64,000 nucleotides of DNA from CAZJBS01 sp964544475 (GCA_964544475.1 CAZJBS010000001.1:186001-250000); one strand, 5' to 3'; counted from the stretch's first letter, positions 34,531 through 43,262 are shown. A program made the numbers and translations. Notes: generated by a model from the letters alone, not told the origin.

Positions 34531-35744
34531 GCACTCTCCTCTGACCCGGCAACCAGGGCGGTCAGTATTTCATGAACCATCCTGGAAGTGGTTCGAATGT
34601 CATGATGCTTCAGGGCGTACGCCCTGGCATTGAGGCCAAGTTCCGATCGCAGACCGTGGTTTTCGATCAGCAATTGCACATCCGCCACGAGTTGTTCAAA
34701 GGTTCTTGAATGGCAGCCCATCCGGTACTTTTCGATAACCCCGTCGGGATCGCAGTGCAGGGTCACGACGGGCGTTTCGCGCATCCAAGCCTGGATGTAC
34801 GTATTGGGAAAGCCTTCCCGGTCGGGTTGGGTCGTATTGACGAAAACGGAGGCCCGCCCAAATAGCTGATTGGCCTCATCCCAGTTCTGAGGGCCAATGT
34901 AAGTCAGATTTGCTGTAGTCCGAATGAGATGCTGAAGCGTTGATAAGTACGTCGAATCGGGAATGGGGCCTGCCATCACAAATTGTGCGATCGTACCCTG
35001 CAAGCTTCTGGCCAACTCGATAAACAATTCCGGCTGTTTTCTCCTTCCGACATTGGCCAACCAGAGAATGAGTGGAGGATTTGTTTTTGAGAAAGGTCCC
35101 GCGGGTACCTCCAAGCCATTACAGACAATCACGGATTCGCGTCCGAGTTGTTCGGTGAACATCCGCTTTTGCCGGTGGCTTTGTGAAATTAGCACATCGC
35201 TGTTTCGGACCGTAAATGCAAAATAGAAATCGAGAATAAGTGCTTGCAGACCGAGGATGCACTTTCTAAGGAATGACTTATCACTGTCGACGACGTGACG
35301 CCAATTATGATGCCTGTTAAGATCGTTGTCTTCAGCACAGTGATACAGCACTTTGGCCCCCAGTCGATGGGCTGTTGTGAAAGGTCTCTTTGACGATGTC
35401 AATCGAGAACGACCTCTTTGGTACAAGACAGCAGGATGGATCCGTCGTAAAATGGAAATAACATCACGCCTCCATAACGAAAAGTGAGATCGCATTCTTA
35501 ACCAATGAACAGTGAAGCCATCGATGTCAGTATTGGTTCCTGCCTTCTCAGGGTCCTCGGATTCGGCGATATAGTGAACAAGCCAGCCCATATGACTGAG
35601 CTGCTTGGCCATCAGGTACGTTTGCACTTCCATGCCCCCGACTTTCTCCGAAAAAAAACGAGGCATCAGAAACGCCACGCGACGTCCTGCCGTCGCCTGA
35701 TGCATGTCGTCTGAAAGTGGCTCGGGATGTGTCTTCGAGTTCAT
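34527..35744 (-). CDS. GT4-type glycosyltransferase
   Basis: A 405-residue GT-B enzyme from ATG 35744 (a TTG lies one codon upstream; neither has a strong Shine-Dalgarno). N-terminal AFLMPRFFSEKVGGMEVQTY and LYQRGRSRLTS; C-terminal ILWLANVGRRKQPELFIELA and REGFPNTYIQAWMRETPVVT, which replaces the usual E-x7-E motif. It is clearly paralogous to the gene at 39011-40153 (both have YQRGR near residue 110-120, VxRPELFLELA-like and GxPNxxxQAW) and to the broken copy at 36798-37144. Substrate unknown. Confidence 0.9.
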   Translation of the reverse strand: MNSKTHPEPLSDDMHQATAGRRVAFLMPRFFSEKVGGMEVQTYLMAKQLSHMGWLVHYIAESEDPEKAGTNTDIDGFTVHWLRMRSHFSLWRRDVISILRRIHPAVLYQRGRSRLTSSKRPFTTAHRLGAKVLYHCAEDNDLNRHHNWRHVVDSDKSFLRKCILGLQALILDFYFAFTVRNSDVLISQSHRQKRMFTEQLGRESVIVCNGLEVPAGPFSKTNPPLILWLANVGRRKQPELFIELARSLQGTIAQFVMAGPIPDSTYLSTLQHLIRTTANLTYIGPQNWDEANQLFGRASVFVNTTQPDREGFPNTYIQAWMRETPVVTLHCDPDGVIEKYRMGCHSRTFEQLVADVQLLIENHGLRSELGLNARAYALKHHDIRTTSRMVHEILTALVAGSEESA

Positions 35745-35819
35745 CAACGGAAATGGATTGGAAGGGTGGCTTGAATGAAAGGAAATGACAAACCGGCTGA
35801 GCGATCCGCTCGTAGCCTT

Positions 35820-36761
35820 CTATTTCGCGTCAAGTGGAGGCGGCAAAGCCGGAGGTTGTTTCAACAACGTGATCTCATGTATAGACTTTGTTTTATGTAT
35901 GTGGTCACGAGTGCCTGGGATATTAGTTGTGTGGTCATGCACTTCGATGTGGGTGTCGCCAAGCCAATCACATGGAGCGCAAAATCCGTACTCGCGGCAT
36001 TTGATTCTGACCCGGTCTGGAGCGAGTGGCTGCTCAAATATGTTCTCGAGATGATCGCTTCGGCGCGTCAGCTTTCCAACACACTGAAATCGTGTTCCAT
36101 CAGGCGCCAGGAGCACGATTGAACGCGTGCAGGTCGCACGCTTTTTAAAGGCGCGCGAGGAGCCTTCAAACCCCTGGTCCACGTCCACGGTCGGTCGGAT
36201 ACTCCTGTCTTTCATTTCTTCACGAAATCTGGGAATTGATGGATGACTAAGGTTGTCCAAAGCATCGACCGCATGGATGGTGAAAGTCACGTGCTTGCGG
36301 TTATGCAACATCCAGTCCACATTCTTCAGAAAAATTTCCAACTTTGCTTCAAAGGGGTGAAAACTGACCATTAGATTTACGCGCCTTTTCAAGGCGGACA
36401 ATTGGTCAGTAATATCAAGCCCGATATTGGAATAAATATCGATTCGGATCCCCGGAGCAATTTGATTCACCAAATCAACGAGATTTCGGCCATCGACCTT
36501 GTAGAGGAAGGGCTCTCCGCCCGTGAAAATCACATCTCTTTGGAGCGAGTTTATTTTGGATGCCCATTCATCCGGCGATCGGAGCTTAAACCCATACCCG
36601 TCAAAGTCCGATTTGTTATAATTGTCAACGCAGTAAGGGCAATTGTAGTTGCATCTCAATGTCAAATAGATATGCAGCTTGCCATCATAAATATTCTTGT
36701 TGAATAGCTCTATCGAAAGACGACGTCGAACTCTAAATAGAAAACGTGATAATTCATTCAT
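35820..36761 (-). CDS. Radical SAM protein with C-terminal cysteine cluster
   Basis: A 313-residue protein from ATG 36761 (a TTG four codons upstream is less likely). The 4Fe-4S site for S-adenosylmethionine is CNYNCPYC (C37, C41, C44), followed by FTGGEPFLY, a MoaA/SPASM-type feature. The C-terminal part has five further cysteines (CTRS, FQCVG, KCREYGFCAPCDW), consistent with an auxiliary cluster domain. It is flanked by glycosyltransferases, so it may modify a sugar or a peptide carried on the glycan, which is inference. The gene looks more AT-rich at its 5' end than its neighbours. Confidence 0.88.
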   Translation of the reverse strand: MNELSRFLFRVRRRLSIELFNKNIYDGKLHIYLTLRCNYNCPYCVDNYNKSDFDGYGFKLRSPDEWASKINSLQRDVIFTGGEPFLYKVDGRNLVDLVNQIAPGIRIDIYSNIGLDITDQLSALKRRVNLMVSFHPFEAKLEIFLKNVDWMLHNRKHVTFTIHAVDALDNLSHPSIPRFREEMKDRSIRPTVDVDQGFEGSSRAFKKRATCTRSIVLLAPDGTRFQCVGKLTRRSDHLENIFEQPLAPDRVRIKCREYGFCAPCDWLGDTHIEVHDHTTNIPGTRDHIHKTKSIHEITLLKQPPALPPPLDAK

Positions 36762-36794
36762 TGTGAATTCCAAAGATTTAATTCCAATCGTGAT

Positions 36795-36822
36795 ATATTA
36801 ATCAATTTTGTTGCCGATGCAA
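36795..36822 (-). promoter_or_regulatory. Candidate promoter for the radical SAM gene
   Basis: On the minus strand TTGCAT (36817-36822), 16 bp and TAATAT (36795-36800) lie about 35 bp upstream of the ATG at 36761. This would let the downstream half of the polysaccharide block be transcribed separately from rmlA. Confidence 0.4.
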
Positions 36823-37144
36823 GCCATTTGTCTATGGGACGAGTGGACGAATCTTTCGTCGTCGTGGCCACACGGGGGAGACGTGAATCTGGATCTTACC
36901 CTTTGATATATGACTTGCGAAACAATAGCACGAATCGCAGCGGCATTATCGCGCCTCCAGATGAAAACAGGCCGCGCCGCGGGATCCAGCGCACCTGTAT
37001 TCCTTCGCACACTTCTTCGAAACCCGCGGTGGTAGTACTTTCTGCAATGAAATGAACTCGCCAGCCGATTTCAACCAGATGTTTGGCCAAAAAATAGGTT
37101 TGAATTTCAACGCCACCCACGCGCCGCGTGATGAAATTTGGCAT
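36798..37144 (-). pseudogene. Broken GT4-type glycosyltransferase (N-terminal remnant with frameshift)
   Basis: From ATG 37144 one frame encodes MPNFITRRVGGVEIQTYFLA and WRVHFIAEST, which aligns with the N-terminus of the transferase at 34527-35744 (MPRFFSEKVGGMEVQTY, WLVHYIAESE). This frame ends after 82 residues at 36896. The homology continues in another frame as VIYQRVRSRFTS, matching VLYQRGRSRLTS of the paralogue, until about 36798. The rest of the gene, including the whole donor-binding domain, is missing. An in-frame stop lies upstream of the ATG. It is a decayed duplicate or a scar of gene exchange. The radical SAM promoter overlaps its end. Confidence 0.75.
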
Positions 37145-37315
37145 TACAAAGCAGATGGACTTGGGCGATAATTTCCGAATAAGTTCCGTTCCTATGCTAG
37201 TTAGTGAGTCGATGCCGGTGGGATCCTACGCTCCAAAGGAAGTGGATGTTTATTTTTGGATGAGATGAGAAGAACACGGCCTCTGCCGTGATTCAATTGA
37301 AAGGCCCCATCCCGA
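37145..37315. other. Non-coding gap with weak hairpin after rmlA
   Basis: About 170 bp without a supported gene. It includes CACGGC-CTCT-GCCGTG at 37275-37290; on the minus strand the hairpin is followed by a pyrimidine-rich tract, so it may be a weak terminator for rmlA. Nothing else was recognised. Confidence 0.45.
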
Positions 37316-38176
37316 TCATTTGGTCACTCGTTCGAGGTAACTCCGGTACGGACACATTGGCATGACTTTGAGCATCTTCTCAAAGTCATCCATCGGCACA
37401 AAACCGGTTCTCCACGCCGCTTCTTCAATGGATCCGACCATCAGACCTTGCCGCTGTTCCACGGCCCCGATGAAATTATTGGCTTCCAACAAGGCCTGTG
37501 GCGTGCCCGTATCCAGCCAGGCTACGCCGCGTCCGATTTTGTTCACACGGAGTTGGCCTTTGTCCAAATATAAACGATTCAAGTCGGTTATTTCCAGTTC
37601 TCCCCGGGCCGAAGGTTTCAGCTCTTTCGCAATGGATACGACCTGGTTGTCATATACGTACAATCCAGGAACTGCATAATTGGATTTCGGTTGCTTCGGT
37701 TTTTCCTCAATCGAAACAGCCCGGCCACGCTCGTCAAACTCAACGACCCCGTAGCGCTCCGGGTCCTGCACGACATACCCGAATATCGTGGCGCCGTGAG
37801 ATGCGGATTGTATCGCCCGTGTGAAGAAATCGAGGGAACCGTAGAAAAGATTGTCTCCGAGAATGAGGGATACGGAGTCTTTTCCTATGAATGACTCGCC
37901 AATAATGAAAGCCTGCGCAAGCCCCTCAGGTTTGGGTTGTTGGGCATAGGAAAAACGGAGGCCAATGTGGGATCCATCACCCAGGAGTTTTTGAAAACTG
38001 CCGGCGTCGTCCGGCGTGGTGATGATGAGGATATCTCGAATGCCGCCCAGGATCAATGTCGACAGCGGATAATAGATCATCGGCTTGTTGTACACGTACA
38101 TCAGTTGCTTGCTGTACAACTTGCTGATCGGAAACAAACGGCTGCCGGCGCCGCCGGCCAAAACAATGCCCTTCAT
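37316..38176 (-). CDS. rmlA: Glucose-1-phosphate thymidylyltransferase
   Basis: A 286-residue nucleotidyltransferase that makes dTDP-glucose from dTTP and glucose-1-phosphate, the first step to dTDP-rhamnose and related sugars. The signature GIVLAGGAGSRLFPISKLYS with KQLMYVYNKPMIYYPLSTL, and later LILGDNLFYG, VVEFDERGRAVSIEEKP, YAVPGLYVYDN and GVAWLDTGTPQALLEA, is standard for RmlA. RmlB, RmlC and RmlD are not in the window, so the rest of the dTDP-sugar pathway must be elsewhere. Confidence 0.96.
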   Translation of the reverse strand: MKGIVLAGGAGSRLFPISKLYSKQLMYVYNKPMIYYPLSTLILGGIRDILIITTPDDAGSFQKLLGDGSHIGLRFSYAQQPKPEGLAQAFIIGESFIGKDSVSLILGDNLFYGSLDFFTRAIQSASHGATIFGYVVQDPERYGVVEFDERGRAVSIEEKPKQPKSNYAVPGLYVYDNQVVSIAKELKPSARGELEITDLNRLYLDKGQLRVNKIGRGVAWLDTGTPQALLEANNFIGAVEQRQGLMVGSIEEAAWRTGFVPMDDFEKMLKVMPMCPYRSYLERVTK

Positions 38177-38240
38177 AATGCCCGATTCTGTATTTTTTGT
38201 TGGACGTCGATTACCAAAAGTGATTTACCAAAAATGACCG

Positions 38241-39002
38241 TCATTTCACATATACGAAAGCTATTTTCTGCGAAAAGAAGACCAATGGGTTATGAATATT
38301 GGCCGCAACAAGCTCGTCTGTAAATGTTGTAAATAGTCTCACGTTGGAAAAGTATTGCGTTCCCAGCTTGTGAATCAAACGAAAATTGCAGAAAAATTGG
38401 TGCGTCGGATCGTCGGCAAAAAGTCGCGAAAACTGAAAAGCAATCCTTTGAACGCGAGACTTGTGTGGTGTCGTTGCTTCCTGCGGTGCCTCCTTCGACG
38501 AGCGTGATACGGTTGTTGGGCCGGAGACAAGCGAACGAATCCTGCTCTTGGATTTTCTGAAGAAATCATACGCTCTTTTTACAGGATAATTTGGCGTTGT
38601 CCCAATAATAAAGCCCTGGGGTTTCAGGACGCGGCGGAACTCTTCCAACAACGCAGGGACGTCCATTCCCGGGATATGCTCAAGTACTTCAAAAAATACG
38701 ATCACGTCAAAAAAAGAATCCGGAAAGGGGAGGGCAATCGAATTTACATGTACGCAGGAGTAACCTTTTTCTCGCACACGAGCCGTACGAATCTCACTGA
38801 TTTCTGTTCCGTACAACTGGTTCTTTGGCACGCTGATCGCGATGTGGTCAAGAAATCGGCCGTCGCCGCACCCAATGTCCAGCACGGTCATGGCCGGTGT
38901 AATATGAAGATCAAGCAGAGTTCGCCTTAAACCGGTCACCGGACCGCTCATCGAATGGGTCATCGCGTATTTTTCAAAATCCGGACTAATGGTGCGCTTC
39001 AT
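38241..39002 (-). CDS. Class I SAM-dependent methyltransferase
   Basis: A 253-residue Rossmann methyltransferase. Motif I VLDIGCGDGRFLDHI, acidic end of strand 2 in LYGTEIS, and ALPFPDSFFDVIVFFEVLEHI with LLEEFRRVLKPQGFIIGTTPN are clear. The C-terminal part (about 150-253) varies, as in glycan-associated methyltransferases. It lies 64 bp upstream of rmlA and 8 nt after the transferase stop at 39011, so it probably methylates a sugar or lipid-linked intermediate of the locus. Confidence 0.9.
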   Translation of the reverse strand: MKRTISPDFEKYAMTHSMSGPVTGLRRTLLDLHITPAMTVLDIGCGDGRFLDHIAISVPKNQLYGTEISEIRTARVREKGYSCVHVNSIALPFPDSFFDVIVFFEVLEHIPGMDVPALLEEFRRVLKPQGFIIGTTPNYPVKRAYDFFRKSKSRIRSLVSGPTTVSRSSKEAPQEATTPHKSRVQRIAFQFSRLFADDPTHQFFCNFRLIHKLGTQYFSNVRLFTTFTDELVAANIHNPLVFFSQKIAFVYVK

Positions 39003-39010
39003 CGCAATGG

Positions 39011-40153
39011 TCAGGTGATTTGGCCGAGTAGGCGGTTTGATATTTCACCAGCAATCTGATCCAGAGTGAATGTTCGAAGACCGTAGCTGATCGCATTGGA
39101 GCTCTTTAACTCCCAGACCGACATGTTCAGGGTCACTTCACGGAGATGATTGGCCATGGCCTGCATGTTGGAATCCACAAAACCAGTTTCCTCTTTCGTG
39201 ACACCCCCGTCCGGGTCCGCATACCGGCTTAATACCACCGTGCCGGCCAGCCATGCCTGAACAAACGCGTTGGGCAATCCTTCGTATCCGTCATCCGTCG
39301 TATTGACGAGGATGTGGGCTTTTGCAATCGTCTCCTGACTCTTCAGGAATGGAATGGGTCCCAGATACCTGAATCGTGGCAATGTCCTGGTCGCATTTTC
39401 AATCATGGCCCGGTAACTTTCGTCGACCATCTGGCCGGCCATCCAAAACTCGCATTCCAAATCCTTGCACATGTCCGCCAATTCGAGGAACAACTCCGGT
39501 CGCTTGACCTTCTTGATACTGCCTATCCACAGCGCTTTAAATGGCGCCTGACGCTCAATCCGATCCGGCACGGGATGGCCTGATTTGATGACGACCGAAT
39601 CGCGACCATACGTTTCACTCAACCGTTCTTTCTGATATACAGTTTGAACAAGCAAATGGTCAGCATTCTTTATGCCCCGATTGCAGATACGATCATTCAG
39701 TTTGGCTTCAATCCACAGAGGCATGAATCTGTAGAAGGGACGGTGTCTCCTCTTGAGTCTCGTCATATACTTATCCTTTTCAACACCGCTTTCGCCGGCG
39801 CTTGCCCATATGAATTTCTTCCCATAATGCCGGCAATGGTCGTAAGTCACGCCACTCAAAATGTCACGTCCCCGCTGGTAATAAAAGTCAGCGTCGGCCT
39901 CAGCCAACGCCCTGCGGATCTTCCAGTAATTGAGAAGGGGAAGAAATCGACGGTAACCAACCCAGCGCACTTTTAGATTCTCGTGGATTTCCGTCAAACC
40001 GTCCTTTCCTTGCCGGCTGTAGGTCACATACTCCACGGCCCATCCCCGACGGTGAAATTCTTTTCCGAGCAAATATGTTTGAACCATGGGTCCCGTGATG
40101 GTGGCCTTCGGGTCCGAAATGAAAGCATCACTCACAAAGCAGATTTTTGGCAT
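39011..40153 (-). CDS. GT4-type glycosyltransferase
   Basis: A 380-residue GT-B transferase from ATG 40153; the ORF extends to 40315 only through the PASTA gene. The N-terminus is KICFVSDAFISDPKATITG with MVQTYLLGKEFHRRGW. The donor domain has ALWIGSIKKVKRPELFLELA, FRYLGPIPF and GYEGLPNAFVQAWLAGTVVL. It is paralogous to the transferase at 34527-35744. It begins 4 nt after the PASTA gene stop, which suggests coupled translation. Confidence 0.9.
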   Translation of the reverse strand: MPKICFVSDAFISDPKATITGPMVQTYLLGKEFHRRGWAVEYVTYSRQGKDGLTEIHENLKVRWVGYRRFLPLLNYWKIRRALAEADADFYYQRGRDILSGVTYDHCRHYGKKFIWASAGESGVEKDKYMTRLKRRHRPFYRFMPLWIEAKLNDRICNRGIKNADHLLVQTVYQKERLSETYGRDSVVIKSGHPVPDRIERQAPFKALWIGSIKKVKRPELFLELADMCKDLECEFWMAGQMVDESYRAMIENATRTLPRFRYLGPIPFLKSQETIAKAHILVNTTDDGYEGLPNAFVQAWLAGTVVLSRYADPDGGVTKEETGFVDSNMQAMANHLREVTLNMSVWELKSSNAISYGLRTFTLDQIAGEISNRLLGQIT

Positions 40154-40157
40154 GGGG

Positions 40158-40883
40158 TCAGGGTCGATCCTCTGTATTGGTTGAACTGACGACCAGGTCC
40201 ACGCTGGTCCTCTGCGCCACGAGTTCCAGAGTATCCATGGACTGCCGAAGAACGGTGCCCGGAAGAAGTGCGGCATCGTAGGAGCGATCCACTTTGCCGA
40301 TACGCAGGCGGGCATCCGCCAAGAATGACTTCGCCTCAGCCAGACTCTTACCTATGACGTATGGCACACGAACGCGCGACGTGTCATCCACCTGGCTCAC
40401 AACCAGGTTGACGGCTGTGCCGGCGGACACGCGTGTATTGCCTTCCGGGTATTGCTCAACAACAATGCCCTCCGGATACTGTCGGGTGGGCATCGAATCC
40501 AATTCACCCAACCGAAGGCCGACACTTTCCAGCGTAAATTGGGCGTCCCGAAGCGTAGTCAGCCGGACGCCGGGCACGGTGACCATCAATTCATTCTGGC
40601 TGACAACGACGTGCACAATGCGACCGGGCTTCACCAGGTACCCATGTTCGGGACTTTGATGGAGGACAATGTCTTTCTGCATGGAAGGCTCATACCGCCA
40701 CCGCCGTTCCATCGTCAGTCCGGCTTTTTCCAACAGCATCGTTGCGTGGGTGACATCTTGATTGGTCACATTGGGAACTTCAATTTCTGAAGATCGCGCG
40801 ATATACAGTGGCATCAAAACCTTGTCGGTCAAAACGACAAGGACTAAGAAACCACAAGCAAAGGCCAGGAATCGCTTCACCAT
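40158..40883 (-). CDS. Membrane-anchored protein with three PASTA domains
   Basis: A 241-residue protein with an N-terminal membrane helix (FLAFACGFLVLVVLTDKVL) and three PASTA repeats at about residues 35-97, 100-168 and 172-236. Each begins with a V-P-x-V/x-P-Y-V unit (EVPNVTNQDVTHA, TVPGVRLTTLRDA, RVPYVIGKSLAEA) and ends in VxLVVS. PASTA domains bind cell-wall muropeptides or lipid II in PASTA kinases and PBPs, but no kinase or transpeptidase domain is present. It heads the minus-strand polysaccharide block and has its own promoter. Confidence 0.9.
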   Translation of the reverse strand: MVKRFLAFACGFLVLVVLTDKVLMPLYIARSSEIEVPNVTNQDVTHATMLLEKAGLTMERRWRYEPSMQKDIVLHQSPEHGYLVKPGRIVHVVVSQNELMVTVPGVRLTTLRDAQFTLESVGLRLGELDSMPTRQYPEGIVVEQYPEGNTRVSAGTAVNLVVSQVDDTSRVRVPYVIGKSLAEAKSFLADARLRIGKVDRSYDAALLPGTVLRQSMDTLELVAQRTSVDLVVSSTNTEDRP

Positions 40884-40914
40884 GTAAGAAATCGCAAGAT
40901 CATTTGGTTGCGGG

Positions 40915-40943
40915 AATATATGCGTGAAGACCTATAAACGCAA
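40915..40943 (-). promoter_or_regulatory. Promoter for the PASTA-gene/polysaccharide block
   Basis: Minus strand TTGCGT (40938-40943), 17 bp, TATATT (40915-40920). A start near 40908 leaves about 25 nt before the ATG at 40883. It is back-to-back with the plus-strand promoter at 40978-41006. Confidence 0.5.
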
Positions 40944-40977
40944 TTTTATTCTCAACTTAGGGTCACGATGGAGTCGT

Positions 40978-41006
40978 TTGACATTATCGCATATCTTTCT
41001 TAGAAT
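40978..41006 (+). promoter_or_regulatory. Strong sigma70-like promoter for the hybrid kinase operon
   Basis: A perfect -35 TTGACA (40978-40983), 17-bp spacer and TAGAAT (41001-41006) lie 28 bp upstream of the kinase ATG at 41035. Confidence 0.65.
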
Positions 41007-41034
41007 CAAAGTGTAGTGAAGCTGGATATGCAAA

Positions 41035-42186
41035 ATGGATGAACCCAAACGAACCGTTTTGATTGTCGATGATGAGGAATTGAACGTCCGTTTCCTCACG
41101 ACTTTTCTTACCCGCAAAGGGTATGATGTTCGAGCGGCCGGCCGGGGAGCATTGGCTCTGGAGTTCATCGAACATGAGCTTCCGGATGTGGTTTTGCTGG
41201 ATGCGATGATGCCGGAAATGGACGGTTTTGAAGTGTGCCGCAAATTGAGGTCTTCAGAAAGAACCAAAATGCTGCCGATCATCATGGTGACGGCTCTGCA
41301 TTCGGTGGAGGACGAGGTCAAGGCGCTGGATGCCGGCGCGGACGACTTCCTGCCAAAGCCAATCAATAATCTTGAACTCATCGCACGCCTCCGGTCATTG
41401 CTCAGAATAAAGACCCTGCATGACCAACTGAAATCAAGCCGCGATGAGCTTCAGGAAAAAAACCGGCGGTTGATGGAGCTTCAAAACATGAGGGACTCCC
41501 TGACCCAGATGATTGTCCATGACATGAAAAACCCTTTGACCGGGATCATGGGATGCACGGAACTTCTTTTGAATATGCCCGAAGTGGCCTCGGACAAGTC
41601 GGTGTCCATACTTCGAAAAATCGAAGAAAGTTCGTCCGCCATGCTGAAGATGATTACCGACATGCTGGATGTCAGCCGCATGGAAGAAAACAAAGTCAAG
41701 CTGCGTATGCAGCCCTTCCATGTTTCCGAATTGTTCGAGGCCAATGTCAATGAATTCTCATATATGATGAGCAAAAACGGCATCTCATCTTTCGTTGAGA
41801 TTGAGCACCGGCTTCCCGTGATCCAGGCCGATAAGGATCTCATTCACCGTGTCATCGCCAATCTCCTGCACAATGCCATTAAACATAGCCATCGTGATGG
41901 CCGCATCTGGATGCGGGCGAGCTATTCGTCGGAAAATGACAGTTTATTGGTGACCGTGAGCGATGAAGGCGAAGGCATCCCATCGGAGTTTACCGAGAAG
42001 ATTTTCGAAAAATTTGCGCAGGCGGATTTACGGAAACTGGGTCTGAAAACCGATCGAGGGTTGGGACTCACGTTCTGCAAGTTGGCCGTCGAAGCTCATG
42101 GCGGTCGAATATGGGTGGAAAGCCGTTTGGGGGAAGGCAGTGACTTCAAGTTCCTCATCCCGGCCTCTTCCAATCATGCGGCTTGA
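41035..42186 (+). CDS. Hybrid sensor kinase: receiver-HisKA-HATPase
   Basis: A 383-residue cytoplasmic protein with an N-terminal receiver (D56 in VVLLDAMMP, lysine in LPKPIN) joined by a coiled coil (about 125-155) to a HisKA domain (H162 in MIVHDMKNPLTGIMG) and a HATPase domain (N box VIANLLHNAIKHS, G1 DEGEGIPSEF, G2 GLGLTFCKLAVEAHGG). There is no membrane segment, so input probably arrives by phosphotransfer to the receiver. A receiver-only gene follows 3 nt after the stop. Confidence 0.93.
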   Translation: MDEPKRTVLIVDDEELNVRFLTTFLTRKGYDVRAAGRGALALEFIEHELPDVVLLDAMMPEMDGFEVCRKLRSSERTKMLPIIMVTALHSVEDEVKALDAGADDFLPKPINNLELIARLRSLLRIKTLHDQLKSSRDELQEKNRRLMELQNMRDSLTQMIVHDMKNPLTGIMGCTELLLNMPEVASDKSVSILRKIEESSSAMLKMITDMLDVSRMEENKVKLRMQPFHVSELFEANVNEFSYMMSKNGISSFVEIEHRLPVIQADKDLIHRVIANLLHNAIKHSHRDGRIWMRASYSSENDSLLVTVSDEGEGIPSEFTEKIFEKFAQADLRKLGLKTDRGLGLTFCKLAVEAHGGRIWVESRLGEGSDFKFLIPASSNHAA

Positions 42187-42189
42187 TTC

Positions 42190-42567
42190 ATGGAGGGGCG
42201 TCCCATAGCGGTCTGCGTGGAGGATCTTCTTTTTGTTTCAAAAATTCGTGAGGCCGCCCGGAGCGTTGGATGCGCCGTTGTCTTCCTGAGCGCCGACAGT
42301 CCGGACGTCGTCAACCAGTTGAACCAGATGAATCCGGGACTGATTCTGGTCGACCTGGCCCTCCGGAGGACTGATCCGGTTGAATGGATTCGCAAGATAC
42401 ACGCTCGGGTTCCTCAAATACCGCTTGTAGCGTTTGGCGCTCACGTCAGGGAGGATCTTTTGCAGGAAGCCTCCGCCGTGGGATGTTCGAAGGTCCTGGC
42501 GCGCTCAAAATTTGTTCAGGAGTTGTTGCCCATGATGACGGAATACGTGGTTTCCCAACGGTCATGA
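42190..42567 (+). CDS. Stand-alone receiver-like protein
   Basis: A 125-residue single-domain protein with a divergent CheY-like fold. The likely phospho-acceptor Asp is in LILVDLALR (about residue 55), but the N-terminal acidic pair is only AVCVEDLLF and the C-terminal lysine is in ARSKFV. It may be a partner of the preceding hybrid kinase or a phosphate-independent domain. Its last bases overlap the comF-like start by 4 bp. Confidence 0.75.
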   Translation: MEGRPIAVCVEDLLFVSKIREAARSVGCAVVFLSADSPDVVNQLNQMNPGLILVDLALRRTDPVEWIRKIHARVPQIPLVAFGAHVREDLLQEASAVGCSKVLARSKFVQELLPMMTEYVVSQRS

Positions 42568-43262
42568 TCAAAACGGTGCGGGTATGGACCGATGGCCTTT
42601 TGGATTTCATTTTTCCAAACGAATGCCTCTTATGTGACGGGCCGATGCGTGCAGGGGAGGAACTGGTCTGCGACCCCTGCTGGTCACGTCTTCCACCCGT
42701 GGAGGAGCCGGTCTCGGCGGGCTTGCTCTGCCGGGATGCGATGGACGAAATCAGGGCCGGTTACTATTACACGGAGGATTTCCAGAAGATCATTCATCAT
42801 CTCAAATACCATCGTTATACGCGGCTGGTGCATCGCATTGCCTTGCGACTGTACGACGTGCTTCGTGCCAATCCGGCCTGGCTGGCGTCGGATGTGATTG
42901 TGCCGGTGCCGATGCACAAAATCAAACAGCGGGAACGCGGCTACAACCAGGCGGCTGAGCTTGCCCGCCGTTTGTCCGCCCATTGCGGCATACCGTGTCG
43001 GGAGGACATTCTGGTCAAAAAGGCCCACACGGTGTCCCAGACTAAAATGGCGGAGGCGGCCGGACGCATCGCCAACATGTCCGCGGTTCTGGTTTCGAAG
43101 TCCGGTGTGCGGCTGGAAGGCCGGCAGGTGATACTGGTCGATGATCTCATCACCACCGGTGCGACGGCCAACGTTTGCGCCGACGCCTTAAAGAAGGCCG
43201 GCGCTGTTTCAGTCCGAGTGTTGACCGCCGGACGCCCCTATTTTGGTCATTCGCCCGTATGA
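42564..43262 (+). CDS. ComF-family phosphoribosyltransferase-like protein
   Basis: A 232-residue protein from ATG 42564 (ATGA overlap); the longer ORF from 42384 is a shadow of the upstream gene. An N-terminal zinc-finger-like pair, CLLC and CDPC (about residues 20-38), and a C-terminal PRTase domain with VILVDDLITTGATAN are diagnostic of ComF/GntX. ComF is needed for DNA uptake in competent bacteria, but its presence alone does not prove competence. RERGYNQAAELAR is also typical. Confidence 0.93.
   Translation: MIKTVRVWTDGLLDFIFPNECLLCDGPMRAGEELVCDPCWSRLPPVEEPVSAGLLCRDAMDEIRAGYYYTEDFQKIIHHLKYHRYTRLVHRIALRLYDVLRANPAWLASDVIVPVPMHKIKQRERGYNQAAELARRLSAHCGIPCREDILVKKAHTVSQTKMAEAAGRIANMSAVLVSKSGVRLEGRQVILVDDLITTGATANVCADALKKAGAVSVRVLTAGRPYFGHSPV

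Noticed and set aside
36896..37144. Functional short glycosyltransferase
   Set aside because: Donor-binding domain is absent and homology continues out of frame, so it is a remnant.
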